DNA of 64,000 bases from Physcomitrium patens (GCF_000002425.4 NC_037258.1:4830024-4894023); one strand, 5' to 3'. Positions 23,751 to 35,175 are shown, counted from the first letter of the stretch. Numbers and translations: made by a program. Notes: generated from the sequence alone by a model not told the origin.

Positions 23751-23768
23751 TGGTGAACCCGACGTGAA
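23751..23768 (+). other. Primer-binding site, tRNA-Trp
   Basis: TGGTGAACCCGACGTGAA lies four bases after the LTR. It is the complement of TTCACGTCGGGTTCACCA, which as I recall is the 3' end of plant cytosolic tRNA-Trp with CCA added. Start with TGG, position and length all fit a primer site. Confidence 0.75.
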
Positions 23769-23817
23769 AGCTTGAGGTGGAAGGTATTGGATTTCGGTTG
23801 ATTTTATCTTTATTTTT

Positions 23818-25240
23818 ATGGAAAACGAAAATAAAAATTTTGAAGGATTTTTGGGAGAAGTTTCTGGTGGAGAGTCTTCTAAAGGACAAGGTATGCATAT
23901 AGATCCATCTATTGCTAGTTTGTTTCAAGCCTTCTCATTGTCAATGCAGCAACAGCAAAGCAATGATCGGAAGGAAGCTTTGGCAATCAAAGCATTGCAA
24001 GCAGTGGTCAATAAAATTGATCAATTTGATGGGAGGAATATTTCAAGGTATTTAAGATGTTATGTTCGTGAAATGGAATTAAATCGGGTTTCTGAGAAGA
24101 AAATGGTTGCACTATTTGGACTTGCCACGATATCGGAGATAAGGGACCACATTACATCGATTACGGATCGTTGTGGGAATTCATGGGAAGATTTTTCACA
24201 TGCATTGAAAGACGAATATTTCTTGAAAGATGCTGATCGCGTTACTAAGAAGCTGTTTTTGGGATGGATTGAATGGCCCAATAAGAATTTGCAAGCAACA
24301 GAGCTACTAAGGGAATTTGAGAGGCAGTACTCTCAATTATCGAAGGTAGAAAAATTGACATTAGAGCCGAACAAAGTTGATCTATTTCTTCAAGCTACTG
24401 ATGGAGAATTGCAAGAGAAATTAGAACCCCTTCTTGAAGACAAAGAAGAAGATGAAGGATTGACGACGAAGTGGAAGAACGTTGAAGATGCAGTGGGATT
24501 GCTTACAAAAAAAGAAAGGAGGAAGGATAGGAGCAATATTCCGAAAACAGTACAAGCATCCAAAGCTCCAGTATGTACAACACCACCGACAATGCCTACA
24601 GTTCAACCTTCGACATCCTTGTCAAAGAAAGCAGATATGGGTATGGAAGAAATTATACGAGGAATGCGAGATCTTCAAATCAAATTGGCAAGACTTGAAG
24701 AGAATACTTCTATAAACAATTCGAAGAATGTTTCAAAACAAGGATATGTACAAAGATGCATTTGGTGTGATGATGCTTCACACACTAGAAAAGATTGCAA
24801 TGAATTTAATAATATGATACAGCAGGGAATTATTTGCTGGAAAGATGGGAAGATAGCATTGAAAGATAGAGAGGATCTTCTTCAAACCAATTTTGGCAAG
24901 GGAGGAATGAGAGCATTGGTTCAAGATTACTTAAAAGAGCATGAAACAGTAGTACGAGAAAGTGCAAGTTATGGTGCTAGAGTAGATGATGAAATTGGTG
25001 GAAGTACGGAAACTAGTGAGTTTTGGGCTTCTGCCGTTTCTACAATGCAAGAAGGGAAATTACCTCGAGAGGCGTTATTGAGAACTGCAGCTACAATACG
25101 AGGAAGAACAGGTTGGGAGGATCCTGTTGAGTCTCTTTCAGTTCATGCATATATTGCTAAGAGCCAACATGAAGCTTTGATGGAAGAAAAAAGACGAGGA
25201 AATTTTGATGATACTAGAGAAGGAAATTCTTTTAAGAGGT
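23818..25240 (+). mobile_element. gag region of element N
   Basis: A long open region of about 470 codons starts at an ATG 49 bases after the primer site. Its N-terminal third is glutamine-rich (SMQQQQSNDR). The middle resembles a retrotransposon gag capsid (NRVSEKKMVALFGLATISE, then LREFERQYSQLSKVEKL). Near residue 315 it has CIWCDDASHTRKDC, a CX2CX4HX4C zinc knuckle that binds RNA. Gag forms the virus-like particle in which reverse transcription occurs. Confidence 0.85.
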
Positions 25241-25639
25241 AAACTCGAGGAGACAAGGCTCGGGAGGCAGCTTCACAAGAATTACCTGTAAAGGATACCT
25301 CAGCATCATTGGGAGAAAAAACAACGGAGACAAAAGATAAGGGCAAATCAATTGCTTATAAGCTACTTTCTGACATTGAAGCGGCAACAAATTTGAAAGG
25401 GGTGTTGGAAGAACGTATATTAAACGCTAAGGTGGAATTCACATTGAAAGAAGTCTTGAGAATTGTAAAGAAGGAGTTTCATGATATTATCATTGATAGC
25501 ATTAAGCGAAAGAGGCAATTAATGAGCGAAACTGGAATGAGTCATGCTATTGATGCAACGATATGTAGAGATGAAGAAGAGGTTGATATTGGTTACAAGC
25601 AACCAACAAATGATAAGAATGGGTATAATCAGCGAGTAC

Positions 25640-26020
25640 GTTTCAAAGATTCTAGTGATAAGGAAATGGAAACTTTGAGCCATTATACTCGATATTGCTT
25701 TGGTGGACCATGGTTCTGAAATAAATCTCATGTCTAAAGATCTTTATAAGAAGCAAAAATGGCCAATTGATATGGAACATGGATGGGCAATACGAGCAGC
25801 TAATAACACACGAGGCGAATTATATGGAGCTTGTCCAAATGTCAAAATTCGGATTGGGAATGTTGCGACGGAGCAACATTTCTTCGTTCAAGGTACAACG
25901 TCTTATCCGTTGATTTTAGGACAACCTTATATCACGGCAACACAGATGGAAACAAAGGTACTTGACGATGGTTCTGCTTATGCAAGGGTACGGAGCGAAG
26001 ATGGGAGGAAAGCTGTATAA
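25640..26020 (+). mobile_element. Aspartic protease region of element N
   Basis: The translation contains VDHGSEINLMSKDLYKKQ, then YPLILGQPYITATQMETKVL. This fits retropepsins: a D-x-G catalytic loop followed by an ILG flap-side motif. The protease cuts the Gag-Pol precursor. The DHG form of the active-site loop is, to my recollection, usual in this lineage. Confidence 0.75.
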
Positions 26021-26719
26021 TTTCTAACAGTACCTCCTAACCATGAACGGAATCGAGATAGGTTGAGGGAGAAACCATTGCCAAAGATTGTTGAAGGATT
26101 TAAGGATTTTGGGGAGGTACCACTGTAAAGCAAGATTATGGAGGTATAAAAGAGGAGGTACTCTCGCGAGATGAAGGTGCCTTTGATGCGAGTTTTATTG
26201 GTATATTGGAGAATGGAAATATTATGTATAAGAAAGTTGATGATTTTAAAAGAAAAGAAAGAAAAAGATTATATGATATTGAAGGACAGTTACGCAAGAT
26301 AGGTTCATTGCAAGATGATGAGAGGATTTTGGGTGTTTATGAAGAAAATGGACTGGAAGATTCATTGGAATTGATTACATCTATTGGGTTAGGGGATAAT
26401 GATAAGATTCTTGAGATTCATTCGAGAGAGGTTTATACCATGCTTGAATCTTTTCAAGCACCAGAAGTCACAGTAGAGACGAGATATAAAACGGCAGATA
26501 AGAAGGTAAAGCCTGTTGCCAGACCATTACCAGAGGATTCTAAAGAACAAATGGGAGAAGCATCAAAAGAAGCAAGTTTAAGAGATCCAATGAGTATTGG
26601 ACATCAGTTTACTAAAGAGACTTTTGAAGAATTGAAGATTGGTTCTGATGGTTCTTTATTGCCAGAAGAAATTACTTGCTTCAAAAAGATGTTGGCTAAA
26701 CAAGGTAGATCGTTTGCCT

Positions 26720-27560
26720 TCGAATCTCATGAAATTGGGTGTGTGGATCCAAATATTATAACACCTATGGTTATCTTCACTGTACCGCATGTACCTTGGA
26801 ATCTAAGACCGATTCCAGTACCGAGGGCACATTTACCTAAATTGGTGGAACTATTGAAAGAAAAGATAAAGATGAAAATATTAGAACCTTCATTTGTGCC
26901 GTATTCTAGTCGATGGTTTACGGTACCTAAGAAGAATGGGTCACTACGGTTTATTCAAGATATGCAGCCGGTGAATGCTGTAACTGTCAGGAATGCAGGA
27001 ATTGGACCTATTGTGGATGAATTTGCTGAGGCATTTGCTGGAAGGGCGATCTATTCAATGGATGATTTGTATTCAAGTTATGATCAATTTCAACTTGTCG
27101 AAGGAAGTAGAGATATGACAACGATGAGGACACTGCTTGGATTGGTTAGAATGTGCACTCTTCCTCAAGGCGCGACCAACTCAGTTGCGCATATGATGAA
27201 TGGGATGAATAAGGTATTGAGAGATTTTATTCCGAAAAAGACTATGCCTTTTCTGGATGATGTTCCTATAAAAGGGTGCAGAGAAGGAGACAAGGATGAA
27301 ACTTTAGATACGAGGGGGTGTCGCAGATATGTTGTTGATCATATACAAGATTGTGAAAAGATTTTAACTCGGCTTGGAGAAGTTCATCTTACATTATCGG
27401 GTATGAAGTCCGTATTTGGAGTGCGAGAGGTTGTAATTGTTGGACATTTATGCGGATCTTACGGAAGAAAACCAGATCTGACTAAAGTTGATGCAATTGG
27501 AAGGATGAAAGAGGATTGTGGTTCTTTAACAGAGGTTCGCAGGTTTTTGGATGCATGTAT
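26720..27560 (+). mobile_element. Reverse transcriptase region of element N
   Basis: In order: LKEKIKMKILEPSFVPYSSR, WFTVPKKNGSLRFIQDMQPV, then FAGRAIYSMDDLYSSYDQFQ, LPQGATNSVAHMMNGMNKVL and MPFLDDVPIKG. The catalytic box is FLDD with a preceding P and a following V, where chromoviruses nearby have YLDD. GCRRYVVDHIQDCEKILTRL and VGHLCGSYGRKPD follow. This pattern matches Ty3 elements that I remember from basidiomycete genomes. Confidence 0.8.
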
Positions 27561-27659
27561 ATTTTATTGAATCTGGATCCCTCATTTTGCTCATATAGCG
27601 GATCCATTATATGAACTGTTACGCAAGGGTTACCGATTTGAATGGAAAGAAAGGCATAT

Positions 27660-28150
27660 TCAGGCAATGCAAAGATTGAAGAAATTATTGATGTCACCTC
27701 CAATATTGAGGAAGGTTGATTATAAGTGCAATAGACCAGTGATTCTTATTGTAGACGCTAGTTCAATTGCCGTTGGATGGGCTGTGGGTCAAGATGATTC
27801 GAATGGGAGTAGATTTGCAGTTCGATTTGGGGCTAAAGTTTTAAGTATTCGTCAGCGTGCATATTCGCAAGTCAAAAGAGAACTTTGGGAAGTCGTTTCA
27901 GCTATGAAAGCAGAAAAGGACTATTTGATTGGGGCAGTAGTAGTAATTGAAACAGATTGCTTTCCATTGCTTGGAATGATTATTAACTGTTCAACGCCAG
28001 ATATTGCAATGTTGAGATGGATTGCTTATATTAAGTCACTAAATCCAGAATTTAAGCATATCACTGGAAAGGACAATTTAGTAGCAGACATGCTATCTCG
28101 AGCAAGATACGAGACGGATGACGAAATGGTTGAAGACATTGATGATGTCG
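27660..28150 (+). mobile_element. RNase H region of element N
   Basis: It reads PVILIVDASSIAVGWAVGQD, then RAYSQVKRELWEVVSAMK and VVIETDCFPLLGMI. The acidic residues of the RNase H fold are placed as in Ty3 elements (D in the first strand, E in the first helix, D at the end of the next strand). It closes with DNLVADMLSR, the usual end of Ty3 RNase H. Confidence 0.8.
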
Positions 28151-28179
28151 GATTGAAATTCTATTCAATATCAAATCTC

Positions 28180-29600
28180 AACAGAGAAGACAAGCTATTT
28201 CTTGAAGAATCTTATGAAGGAGAATTATTGGATATTGGTCATTATTTGAATACCTTGTCTAAGCAGGGAAATTGGTCTACAGAAAAATTCAAACAAATAA
28301 GAAAAAAAGCATATGGATTTTTACTTCGAGATGGATTCTTATGGAAGAGACCCAAGAAAGGAATTGGGATGCCACAACGAGTGATAGGCAAAAAGGAAGA
28401 AAAACTAAAATTATTAAAAGAGTTTCATGATAGTTTATGGGCAGGGCATAGAGGAATCTGGGCTACTTTTGCTAAACTCAAGGAACGATATTGGTGGAAA
28501 AATATGTATCGAGATGTGCTCTCATTTGTAGAGTCATGTGAAATCTATCAATCGTATTCTAATATCCGACATCGAGATAGTCTTCATCTTACGTATCCTT
28601 TGGCTATTCATTTTAAATGGGTTGTTGATTTGGTTATTATGCCGGTTGGGTTATGGCAGATGAGATATTTGATTTTAGCTCGTGAAGATTTATCAAATCA
28701 AGTAGAAGGAAGAGCATTGAGGACAAAATCTACAGAGGGGATTTGTAGGTTTTTGCTTGAAGATGTCATTTGCCATTACGGGTGCATAGGAAAAATCACT
28801 GTAGATCGTGGAGAATTAAATGCACAAGAAGCTCGTAAGTTCTTTGAAAAATGTGGAGTTAAACTATCACTGACTACTGCTTATAATCCGGAAGGAAATG
28901 CAAAAAGCGAACGCGGTCACCCGCCGATTGTGAAAGCATTGGTTAAAGCTTGTAATGGGAAAGTTAAAGAGTGGCCACGGCTTTTGTCATTTGCATTATG
29001 GGCTGATCGAACAACACATAGTTCGGTGACAAGATATATGCCAGTAGAACTTATGACAGGTCAAAAACCAATTATGCCGATTGAAGAAAAGGTACTTACT
29101 TGGAGTATGCTACCATGGAAAGATGGATTGACAAGAGAAGAACTTCTGGCTATTAGGATTCGACAATTGGAGCAAAGAACGGAAGATGTCCAGATAGCAT
29201 TGAAAGGTTAAAAAGAACAAGGTTACAAAACAAGGCGCGATTCGATAAGCAACATCGATTGAGACCTAAAGCAATCGAGGAAGGTGACTGGATACTTGTT
29301 TATGACAATAGTCTGGATAATCAACATAGTACTTTGCGGAAATTTTCAAAACGTTGGTTTAGACCATATGTTGTAACAACTGTTCATGATAATGCGACTT
29401 ACTCATTACGGGAGTTAGATGGTACAAAATTGAAAATATCAATTGCAGGGAAGCGAGTAAAAATATTTAAACGAAGACACACGGAGATGAATATGGAAGA
29501 CCTTAATGAAGGTATAGAGATTCCGCAGCAAGAAGATGAAAGTGATTTGGATAATGAAGGTGACGAAGACGAACTGAACAAAGACGTAGGGGATATATTC
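28180..29600 (+). mobile_element. Integrase region and C-terminal tail of element N
   Basis: The N-terminal HHCC-like part includes HDSLWAGHRGIWATFAKLKE and WWKNMYRDVLSFVESC. The core contains FKWVVDLVIMPVG, ITVDRGELNAQEARKFFEK and TTAYNPEGNAKSERGH, which hold the D, D and E blocks of the catalytic triad. The tail near 29,260-29,600 has EGDWILVYDN and FSKRWFRPYVV, a GPY/F-like module, and ends in an acidic stretch. No chromodomain is visible. Confidence 0.8.
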
Positions 29601-29650
29601 TGAATCAAACAGTAATTGGGTAAATTGGTGCATACCGGAGGATGCACAGG

Positions 29651-29665
29651 TTCAGAGGGGGTGGA
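29651..29665 (+). other. Polypurine tract of element N
   Basis: TTCAGAGGGGGTGGA directly precedes the 3' LTR and is the expected plus-strand primer for DNA synthesis. Confidence 0.75.
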
Positions 29666-29697
29666 TGTCGTGTTGTAATACGAGTATACAGTGAAAA

Positions 29698-29742
<45 letters not shown>

Positions 29743-30976
29743 ATTAATATTCAGTTACCTCGAATATTGGGAGCATCGACCAACTCCAACGCAAATACCG
29801 AGTGGTCAGGTTCAGTCACCCCGTTACAGTCAGCCGGGGCATACTGAAATGCTCCGTTCGATTCTAATAACGGGAGTTAGCAGGATGAGAAGGACCAATT
29901 CACACGACGGGTTTGAAGAGCCAATTGGATCCAATTTCGAGAATCCAATCCGGGTCCCCTTACCCAATATGAGACCTGTATTGGTGGGGCAACCCAATGC
30001 AGTCTAGTTACGGAAAAATCCAGGTTACTACGGGCATCTTACCCAATATGGGACCTGAATTGGTCGGGCGACTCAATGTGGTCCCGATTACGGGGTTTCG
30101 ATTCTGTTTCGGGCTGTCCTGTTCTCTGTGCCGTTTCAGGGAACAATGTTTACGGTAAATGGATCTCTTAAAGGTAAAAACGGAGGAGAAGGCCTTGATG
30201 ACGTGAGCCAATTTTGGATCTAAGCTCTGACGGTGGGAGCCAATTCCGGATCTAAGATGGAAGATTGAAGAAATTCAGAGGATAAGGTTAGGGGAGAATA
30301 TAGTTTTAGGGAGGGAGGTTTTTTTTCTTTTTTCGGGGAATCGGGGGGGGAGCTAGTTTTCAAGCTTTTGCAAGGTTACCAGTTCAGTTTTTTATTGGGG
30401 GGTTTTGAAGATCAAGGGAATTAGAGAGAGGAGCTTCATGCTTTGGGTCGGGGAAGGAAAGACATAGAATTTGGATTTTTCTTCTTCGTAGAGTTTTGGG
30501 AAGACTAAGGCAATCGCTGCTGAAGTCAGTGTTGTAATGGTGAATCAAGATTTTTAAATGAAGTGGGTTTGAGTACTCTTGACTGTTTTGTAAAATCGAG
30601 TTACGTCTGTGATTGAAGGATTAAAAGGGTGTCTATAGGATTGAGTATGCGGAGTGAATGAAATTTATGGGGTTAATCTAATAGGACAGTCAGTGGAAAC
30701 AAGATCGTAAGTACAAAGGGGTATTGAAGATTAACAGTTTGGGTTGTTCGGGGTTCTCTGTAACGTCTAGAGACCTACCGGCTGGGGCAAAAAAAAAAAA
30801 AAGACTTCGACAAGCAGTCGAAGAGCACCCGTATAGATTTACGGTACATTGTTGCAGTCGTTTATATTCCGGCAGTCAAAAACTGATAGACTGCTTGACT
30901 ATCGATGAATCTCCATACTACCTTCTACAACCAGACGCACGGCGCGTTCTCGAGCAGGAAAGCACGTAATACGACA
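29666..30976 (+). repeat. 3' LTR of element N
   Basis: About 1.31 kb, almost identical to 22,429-23,746, with an A-run at about 29,704-29,740. Most differences from the 5' copy are transitions. Confidence 0.9.
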
Positions 30977-32780
30977 ACGGTGGTTGAGTACATTCTTGAA
31001 GGTCAATTGTACAATCATAAGGATGATGCTTTGATAAGTGATCCACATTTTTCTTTTCAAATATATATGCAGAATCCTTATATACCTCTAGAAATGTTGT
31101 TGTAGCAACCACAAGTTCCGATCGTGGATTTGCGTAGACAACAAATATACTACCTTGTTTGATTGTCCTCACAAATGTTCTAGCTCTGATAAATAAATGT
31201 TCTTTAAGTTTTGGCTTGTCAAATGTTAGAAGTTTTTTTTATAGATCTAGGGGTTCCATGATCTACTAGAGGAAATTCTAACTTTCATGATATCCAATCT
31301 ATCTATGGATTGTATTTCTTAAGCCATGAGAGTCCTAAAATGATTAGACTTGATGGTGATCTAATGACGTTGAATACTACTTGATTGCTATGATTGTCAA
31401 AGGTTCTTTCTAATGGAATTGTTTCATAAGTGACATCTCTAGAGAATAAAGATTGACCATCTATTACTTCTACATGTACGACTTTGGATTTTTTAACCAT
31501 ACAGATTTTATATTATCTAAAAAATTCTTTATCAATAAAACATGCAAAGGCTCTTGAGTCAAGTAATGCATGATAATTTAGTTTTGTGACTTCTAACTAT
31601 ACATATATAATGAAACAACAAAAAAGGTTAGCAGAGAGTACAGGACCTTTTTTGATTTGTGATAGTAAAGAATCCAGCTGCATAACCCCTACTGTGGCTG
31701 GACGCCCTTGTTTTTCTGTAATGCTTTTGATGATGTGGTCGCACTCCTCATTCAGTATATATGCTAGCATTTCTAAATACAATTATTAATCTTATAGCTA
31801 AGTTTTTTACAATATAAGCATAGGCCAAGTTCCCTTTGACACTTTTTTTTTTGCTCAAAAAGAGATTTAAAGCGAACTCCATCAATCTACATATCTTGTA
31901 CTTTCAACTGCTCATTAGAATTGGGTGGTGAAGAAACTGTAAAATAATTGATGTATACATGTGGCATAATTGAAGAAAATTTATCTTGTTGTCATTGAAA
32001 TAAAAAATTATCACACTTCACAACTTGATTAATGGTTTTATTGAGTGTTAGAGGATTTGGCATAGAAAACAATAAGTCCTTAACATTGTTTCTTAATCTC
32101 TAATGAAATTGGCTCATCAATGCGTCTTCTCTCCAATTTATATCACATATTAATTGTCAAAAATTTAAAGCATATGTTGATGCAGAGGAGATTCCTTATC
32201 AAAGGCTATGAATTTTAGTTGTTAAAGAATAAACCTTATCATGTTCACCAAATACTTCTACAAATGCTACCAAAAATGCTTCAAAATTATGTAATATAGG
32301 AGAATTCTTTTCAAATAATGGGGCAAATCAAGATAAAGCTTAACTTGAGAGCAAGGTTCCAATCAAACCAATATAAGATGCTTTAGTGAAATATCATTGA
32401 GGTTGAAGCAAGGTGATTAGTCGTACTTGATTTACAAAGCCACAAAATTTTGAGTGGATGTCATTGAATTTTTTTGGAAGACTGATTCTTAGTTCTTTTA
32501 TTGTTGTAGTTGTCAAATCATTGCCTTAAGTAGATGCACCTCTCATATTTGAAGTAAACATAGTTTTTTGAGGATTTGAAACCTCTATTATAATTTAATG
32601 TGATAGTTGAGGTACTCCAGTTTCTTGACCATTATGTATGGTCATATATAGTTCTTCATTCTGCTTCACCAAAGACTCTATTCTAATCTTCAATGCTTCA
32701 AGAGTATTAATAATAGAATCTAATTTGATTTCTTTAGAATCTATCTTATTGAATTTTCCACTTTCTACCATAAAAAATCA
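30977..32780 (-). mobile_element. Chromovirus H: rest of reverse transcriptase, protease and gag (right of N)
   Basis: The minus strand at 31,303-31,500 reads VVHVEVIDGQSLFSRDVTYE and VVFNVIRSPSSLIILGLSWL, the second half of a Ty3 protease with its ILGLSWL motif. Similar text occurs in chromovirus D. Upstream gag runs to about 32,770 (zinc-knuckle region near 31,800-31,850, start near 32,770). It is heavily broken. Confidence 0.75.
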
Positions 32781-32972
32781 GAGAAACACATGCCTTCAAA
32801 AGAAAAAAACTTGATTTATGATATAAAGAAAAGAAATCAAAAGAATATTAAAATAAGAAAAATATTAGTCTAGAGGAGGGTAATTTGCAACCTCTAGAAT
32901 GCTATAGTATTTCTGAGAAGAGAGATAATTCATTCTCTATCAAGAAAGACTAAGTTCATAATATTATTTTAT

Positions 32973-32988
32973 GGCAGTTTTGACAAAC
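32973..32988 (-). other. Likely self-primer site of chromovirus H
   Basis: Just inside the 5' LTR the minus strand reads GTTTGTCAAAACTGCC. It has no TGG start and no tRNA match that I know. Its complement, GGCAGTTTTGACAAAC, resembles CACAATCTTGACAA located about 30 bases after the TATA box in the same LTR family; over the aligned 13 bases the three differences are transitions. Confidence 0.5.
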
Positions 32989-33439
32989 TGTTAGGGACCA
33001 AATACAAGATAAGGATTCAAGACCAAAAAATGAAGTTAACTTGATAATAAAACAACAACTGGATACAAGGCAAGAAGGTCCTAGCTAGACCTCAAGAAGT
33101 GAGTTGCTGATACTAAAGATCCCCTCAACCTTGACTCCCATAAATACTAGGTCTTAAGAAGCTTCTTGAAAAGTTTCTATGAAGCTTGAGAACAAAGCAA
33201 GCCTAAGATCCTTCTTCAACAACTTCCTAAATCATCTAAATCCTCCTAGAACCTTCTAAGACCTCCTATGATTTTCTAGAACTTTCTTAGAATCTACAAG
33301 AACCTTCCAAAACCTTCTAGAACCTCCTAGAACCTTCAAGAGCCTTCTTAGAACCTTTTGGAACTTTCTAGAATCTTCTAAAATCTTCTAGATACTTCTG
33401 GAACCTTTTGGAATTTTCTTCAATTGTATATCCGTGACA
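32989..33439 (-). repeat. 5' LTR of chromovirus H
   Basis: It pairs with 18,650-19,080 and has the same ends. It holds the same run of TTCTAGAACCT-like words (33,240-33,410). Confidence 0.85.
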
Positions 33440-34584
33440 AACACAAGTGCCTATAGCAAAGAATAACTTTAATTTTACATTAGTAATAAAGTATTTTTAA
33501 TTCTTCATAATATTAAGATTTTTTTTTGTAATAAATTAAGTTATTATAGATTAATATCAATTATTAATTATAAATAAATAAATCCAAATACATGTCAATT
33601 ATATCTATCATATTCTATAAAGATTTATTTAATATTTTATATATTTTATTTTAAGAAATATAAAAAAATAGATATATTAAAAATAAGAAAAATATCACTT
33701 CATCATATCGAAGTAGATAATAATCAAGAGTTTGATATTAAAAAAGCTATAGACTTAATATATTGAAAAAATAAATATGAATATCTTGTACATTGGAATA
33801 AATATGATATTAATAAATATGTATGGAAGCCATTCAAAAATATTACAAATATAAGAAAGAAGATTGATGCTTTTTATTAACAATATCCATCAAAAATAAG
33901 ATAGATAGTCAAACAATTATTTGTTGTAAAACAAACAAGATTCAATAAAGATTGCATTTAGTATTCTATTATTGTTTTTAGTTTTTGTATCTTTATTTTA
34001 CTAAAAAAAAGAGAATCAAAGACCAATAGATGTAACTCAAGAATTATTTTTTATTGAAATATTAAACAAAGCATTAAAATTATTACAACCTATAAGACGA
34101 TATAATAGAAATCAAGACCTTCAAAAATGACATATCATTCGTTAAACAAATAGCAAGATACAATGACTTTGATATCACAACCTAGGAAGAGACTTCTAAT
34201 GTGTGGTGATATAATTAAAAGTATAAACCACTTATGATAGTATTTCAAATATTTTATTTGAAAGAAGTTATAAATACCTCAATACTAATTAAATAACAAG
34301 TTGATATTTTCACATGGATATGGAACACCATCAATGGATGAGAAGACTTATTAACTATCTTAGATTTTTTCAACATGTGATTCATAATCTTATGGAAGTC
34401 ATATCTAAAAGGCATGATAATGTCATAGATATCATTAACGATTGGAATTACCTAGATAGTAGTAATTTGGAAAAAATAAATAAAGATAGATAAATAATAA
34501 TAATATCTTATATAAAAGCTTTTAAAAGCTTCAAAAATATAAATTTGATTTTATATGTATCTATATATGATTTGTAGGTTCAAA
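33440..34584 (+). mobile_element. Chromovirus I, C-terminal fragment with chromodomain and start of 3' LTR
   Basis: It continues the reading broken at 18,649: integrase C-terminal sequence around 33,450-33,680, then a chromodomain at about 33,700-33,870 (EVDNNQEFDIKKAIDL, then YEYLVHWNKYDINKYVWKP). The UTR that follows is shared with C and D. A family A LTR starts TGTCATAGATAT at 34,422 and stops at the palindrome at 34,585. It is heavily broken. Confidence 0.65.
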
Positions 34585-34628
34585 TTTTAACTAATAAGTT
34601 GACAATATTGTCAACTTATTAGTTAAAA
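34585..34628. repeat. Perfect 44-bp palindrome
   Basis: The 22 bases TTTTAACTAATAAGTTGACAAT are followed directly by their exact reverse complement (22+22). It marks the point where a plus-oriented family A LTR stops. The left arm resembles the usual LTR sequence at that place (the reverse complement of GTTGACCAAGTTTCTAACCT), so the second arm may be a local inverted copy of it. Confidence 0.95.
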
Positions 34629-34744
34629 AAGTCTCTTTAAAATAAGTATTATATTTAAATAATTTTTAATTGTCTTTAAATAGAATATAATTTTATTTCT
34701 TATAATTTTTATTGAGTCTATCTTAAAGATTTTTATTATTTTAT

Positions 34745-34793
<49 letters not shown>

Positions 34794-34807
34794 CATAATT
34801 AAGAAGA
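34629..34807. repeat. AT-rich stretch with (AAT)n microsatellite
   Basis: About 16 AAT units lie at roughly 34,746-34,793. The rest is unassigned. Confidence 0.85.
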
Positions 34808-35175
34808 TATTAAGGATATAAATCATAAAGAATAATAAAACCAATACATTCTTGTATTATTAAAAAAGAATAGATATTTATTCATATACATCATAATATT
34901 ACAATTTATATGGCTATTGCCAAAGAAAAGAAGATTGGAGATTCTTGAAATAAGACTAAAAATAGAAAAAGGCATTAATAAAAATAAAAAGGCCTTATCT
35001 TCTTATTTATATATACAATCTAACCAAAAGCTATATAGCAACATTGTATAGGACCACAAAAGTTTGTCCAACTTAAAGAACATTTGTTTAATTTTATATG
35101 ATAAGTTTCTAATATATGAGCTACATAACCAACTAACACCATAAGTGGCTGATATATGCTAAAAATAAGTTATGT
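34808..35175 (-). repeat. Partial LTR of family A, minus orientation
   Basis: It starts with a decayed TGTCAAGGATATAAATC (here TATTAAGG...). It carries ATGGCTATTGCCAAAG near 34,910 and TTATATATACAATCTAACC near 35,004. It loses similarity near 35,175. It lies inverted to the LTR start at 34,422. Confidence 0.65.

Larger units (their letters stand above)
22429..30976 (+). mobile_element. Young, nearly whole Ty3/gypsy element N (basidiomycete-like lineage)
   Basis: LTRs at 22,429-23,746 and 29,666-30,976 start TGTCGTG and end ATACGACA. I count about 18 substitutions between them, about 1.4%. Flanks share ACGG on both sides (4 or 5 bases; exact length is ambiguous because the LTR end repeats the same letters). 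The parts are in Ty3 order: primer site, gag with zinc knuckle, protease, reverse transcriptase, RNase H, integrase, purine tract. The empty site can be recognised by comparison with chromovirus F near 59.28 kb. It looks nearly whole with about half a dozen breaks. By LTR divergence it is probably under a million or so years old at usual plant rates. Confidence 0.9.
18650..33439 (-). mobile_element. Chromovirus H, complete with both LTRs, split by young element N
   Basis: LTRs at 18,650-19,080 and 32,989-33,439 begin TGTTAGGGACC and end TATCTATGACA or TATCCGTGACA. Flanks AATAT and AACAC form a target-site duplication with two C/T differences. On the minus strand the parts run from right to left: gag, protease, reverse transcriptase (interrupted by N), RNase H, integrase and chromodomain. 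Without N the element is about 6.2 kb, a usual chromovirus size. The LTRs differ by roughly 14% in the first 250 bases I compared, so it is old. It is broken in many places. Confidence 0.85.

Noticed and set aside
24060-24606. Minus-strand open frames under gag of element N
   Set aside because: Shadows of the gag reading frame on the opposite strand.
22429-30976. Element N as fungal contamination
   Set aside because: It is embedded with flanking target-site letters in a plant-type chromovirus whose reading continues on both sides.
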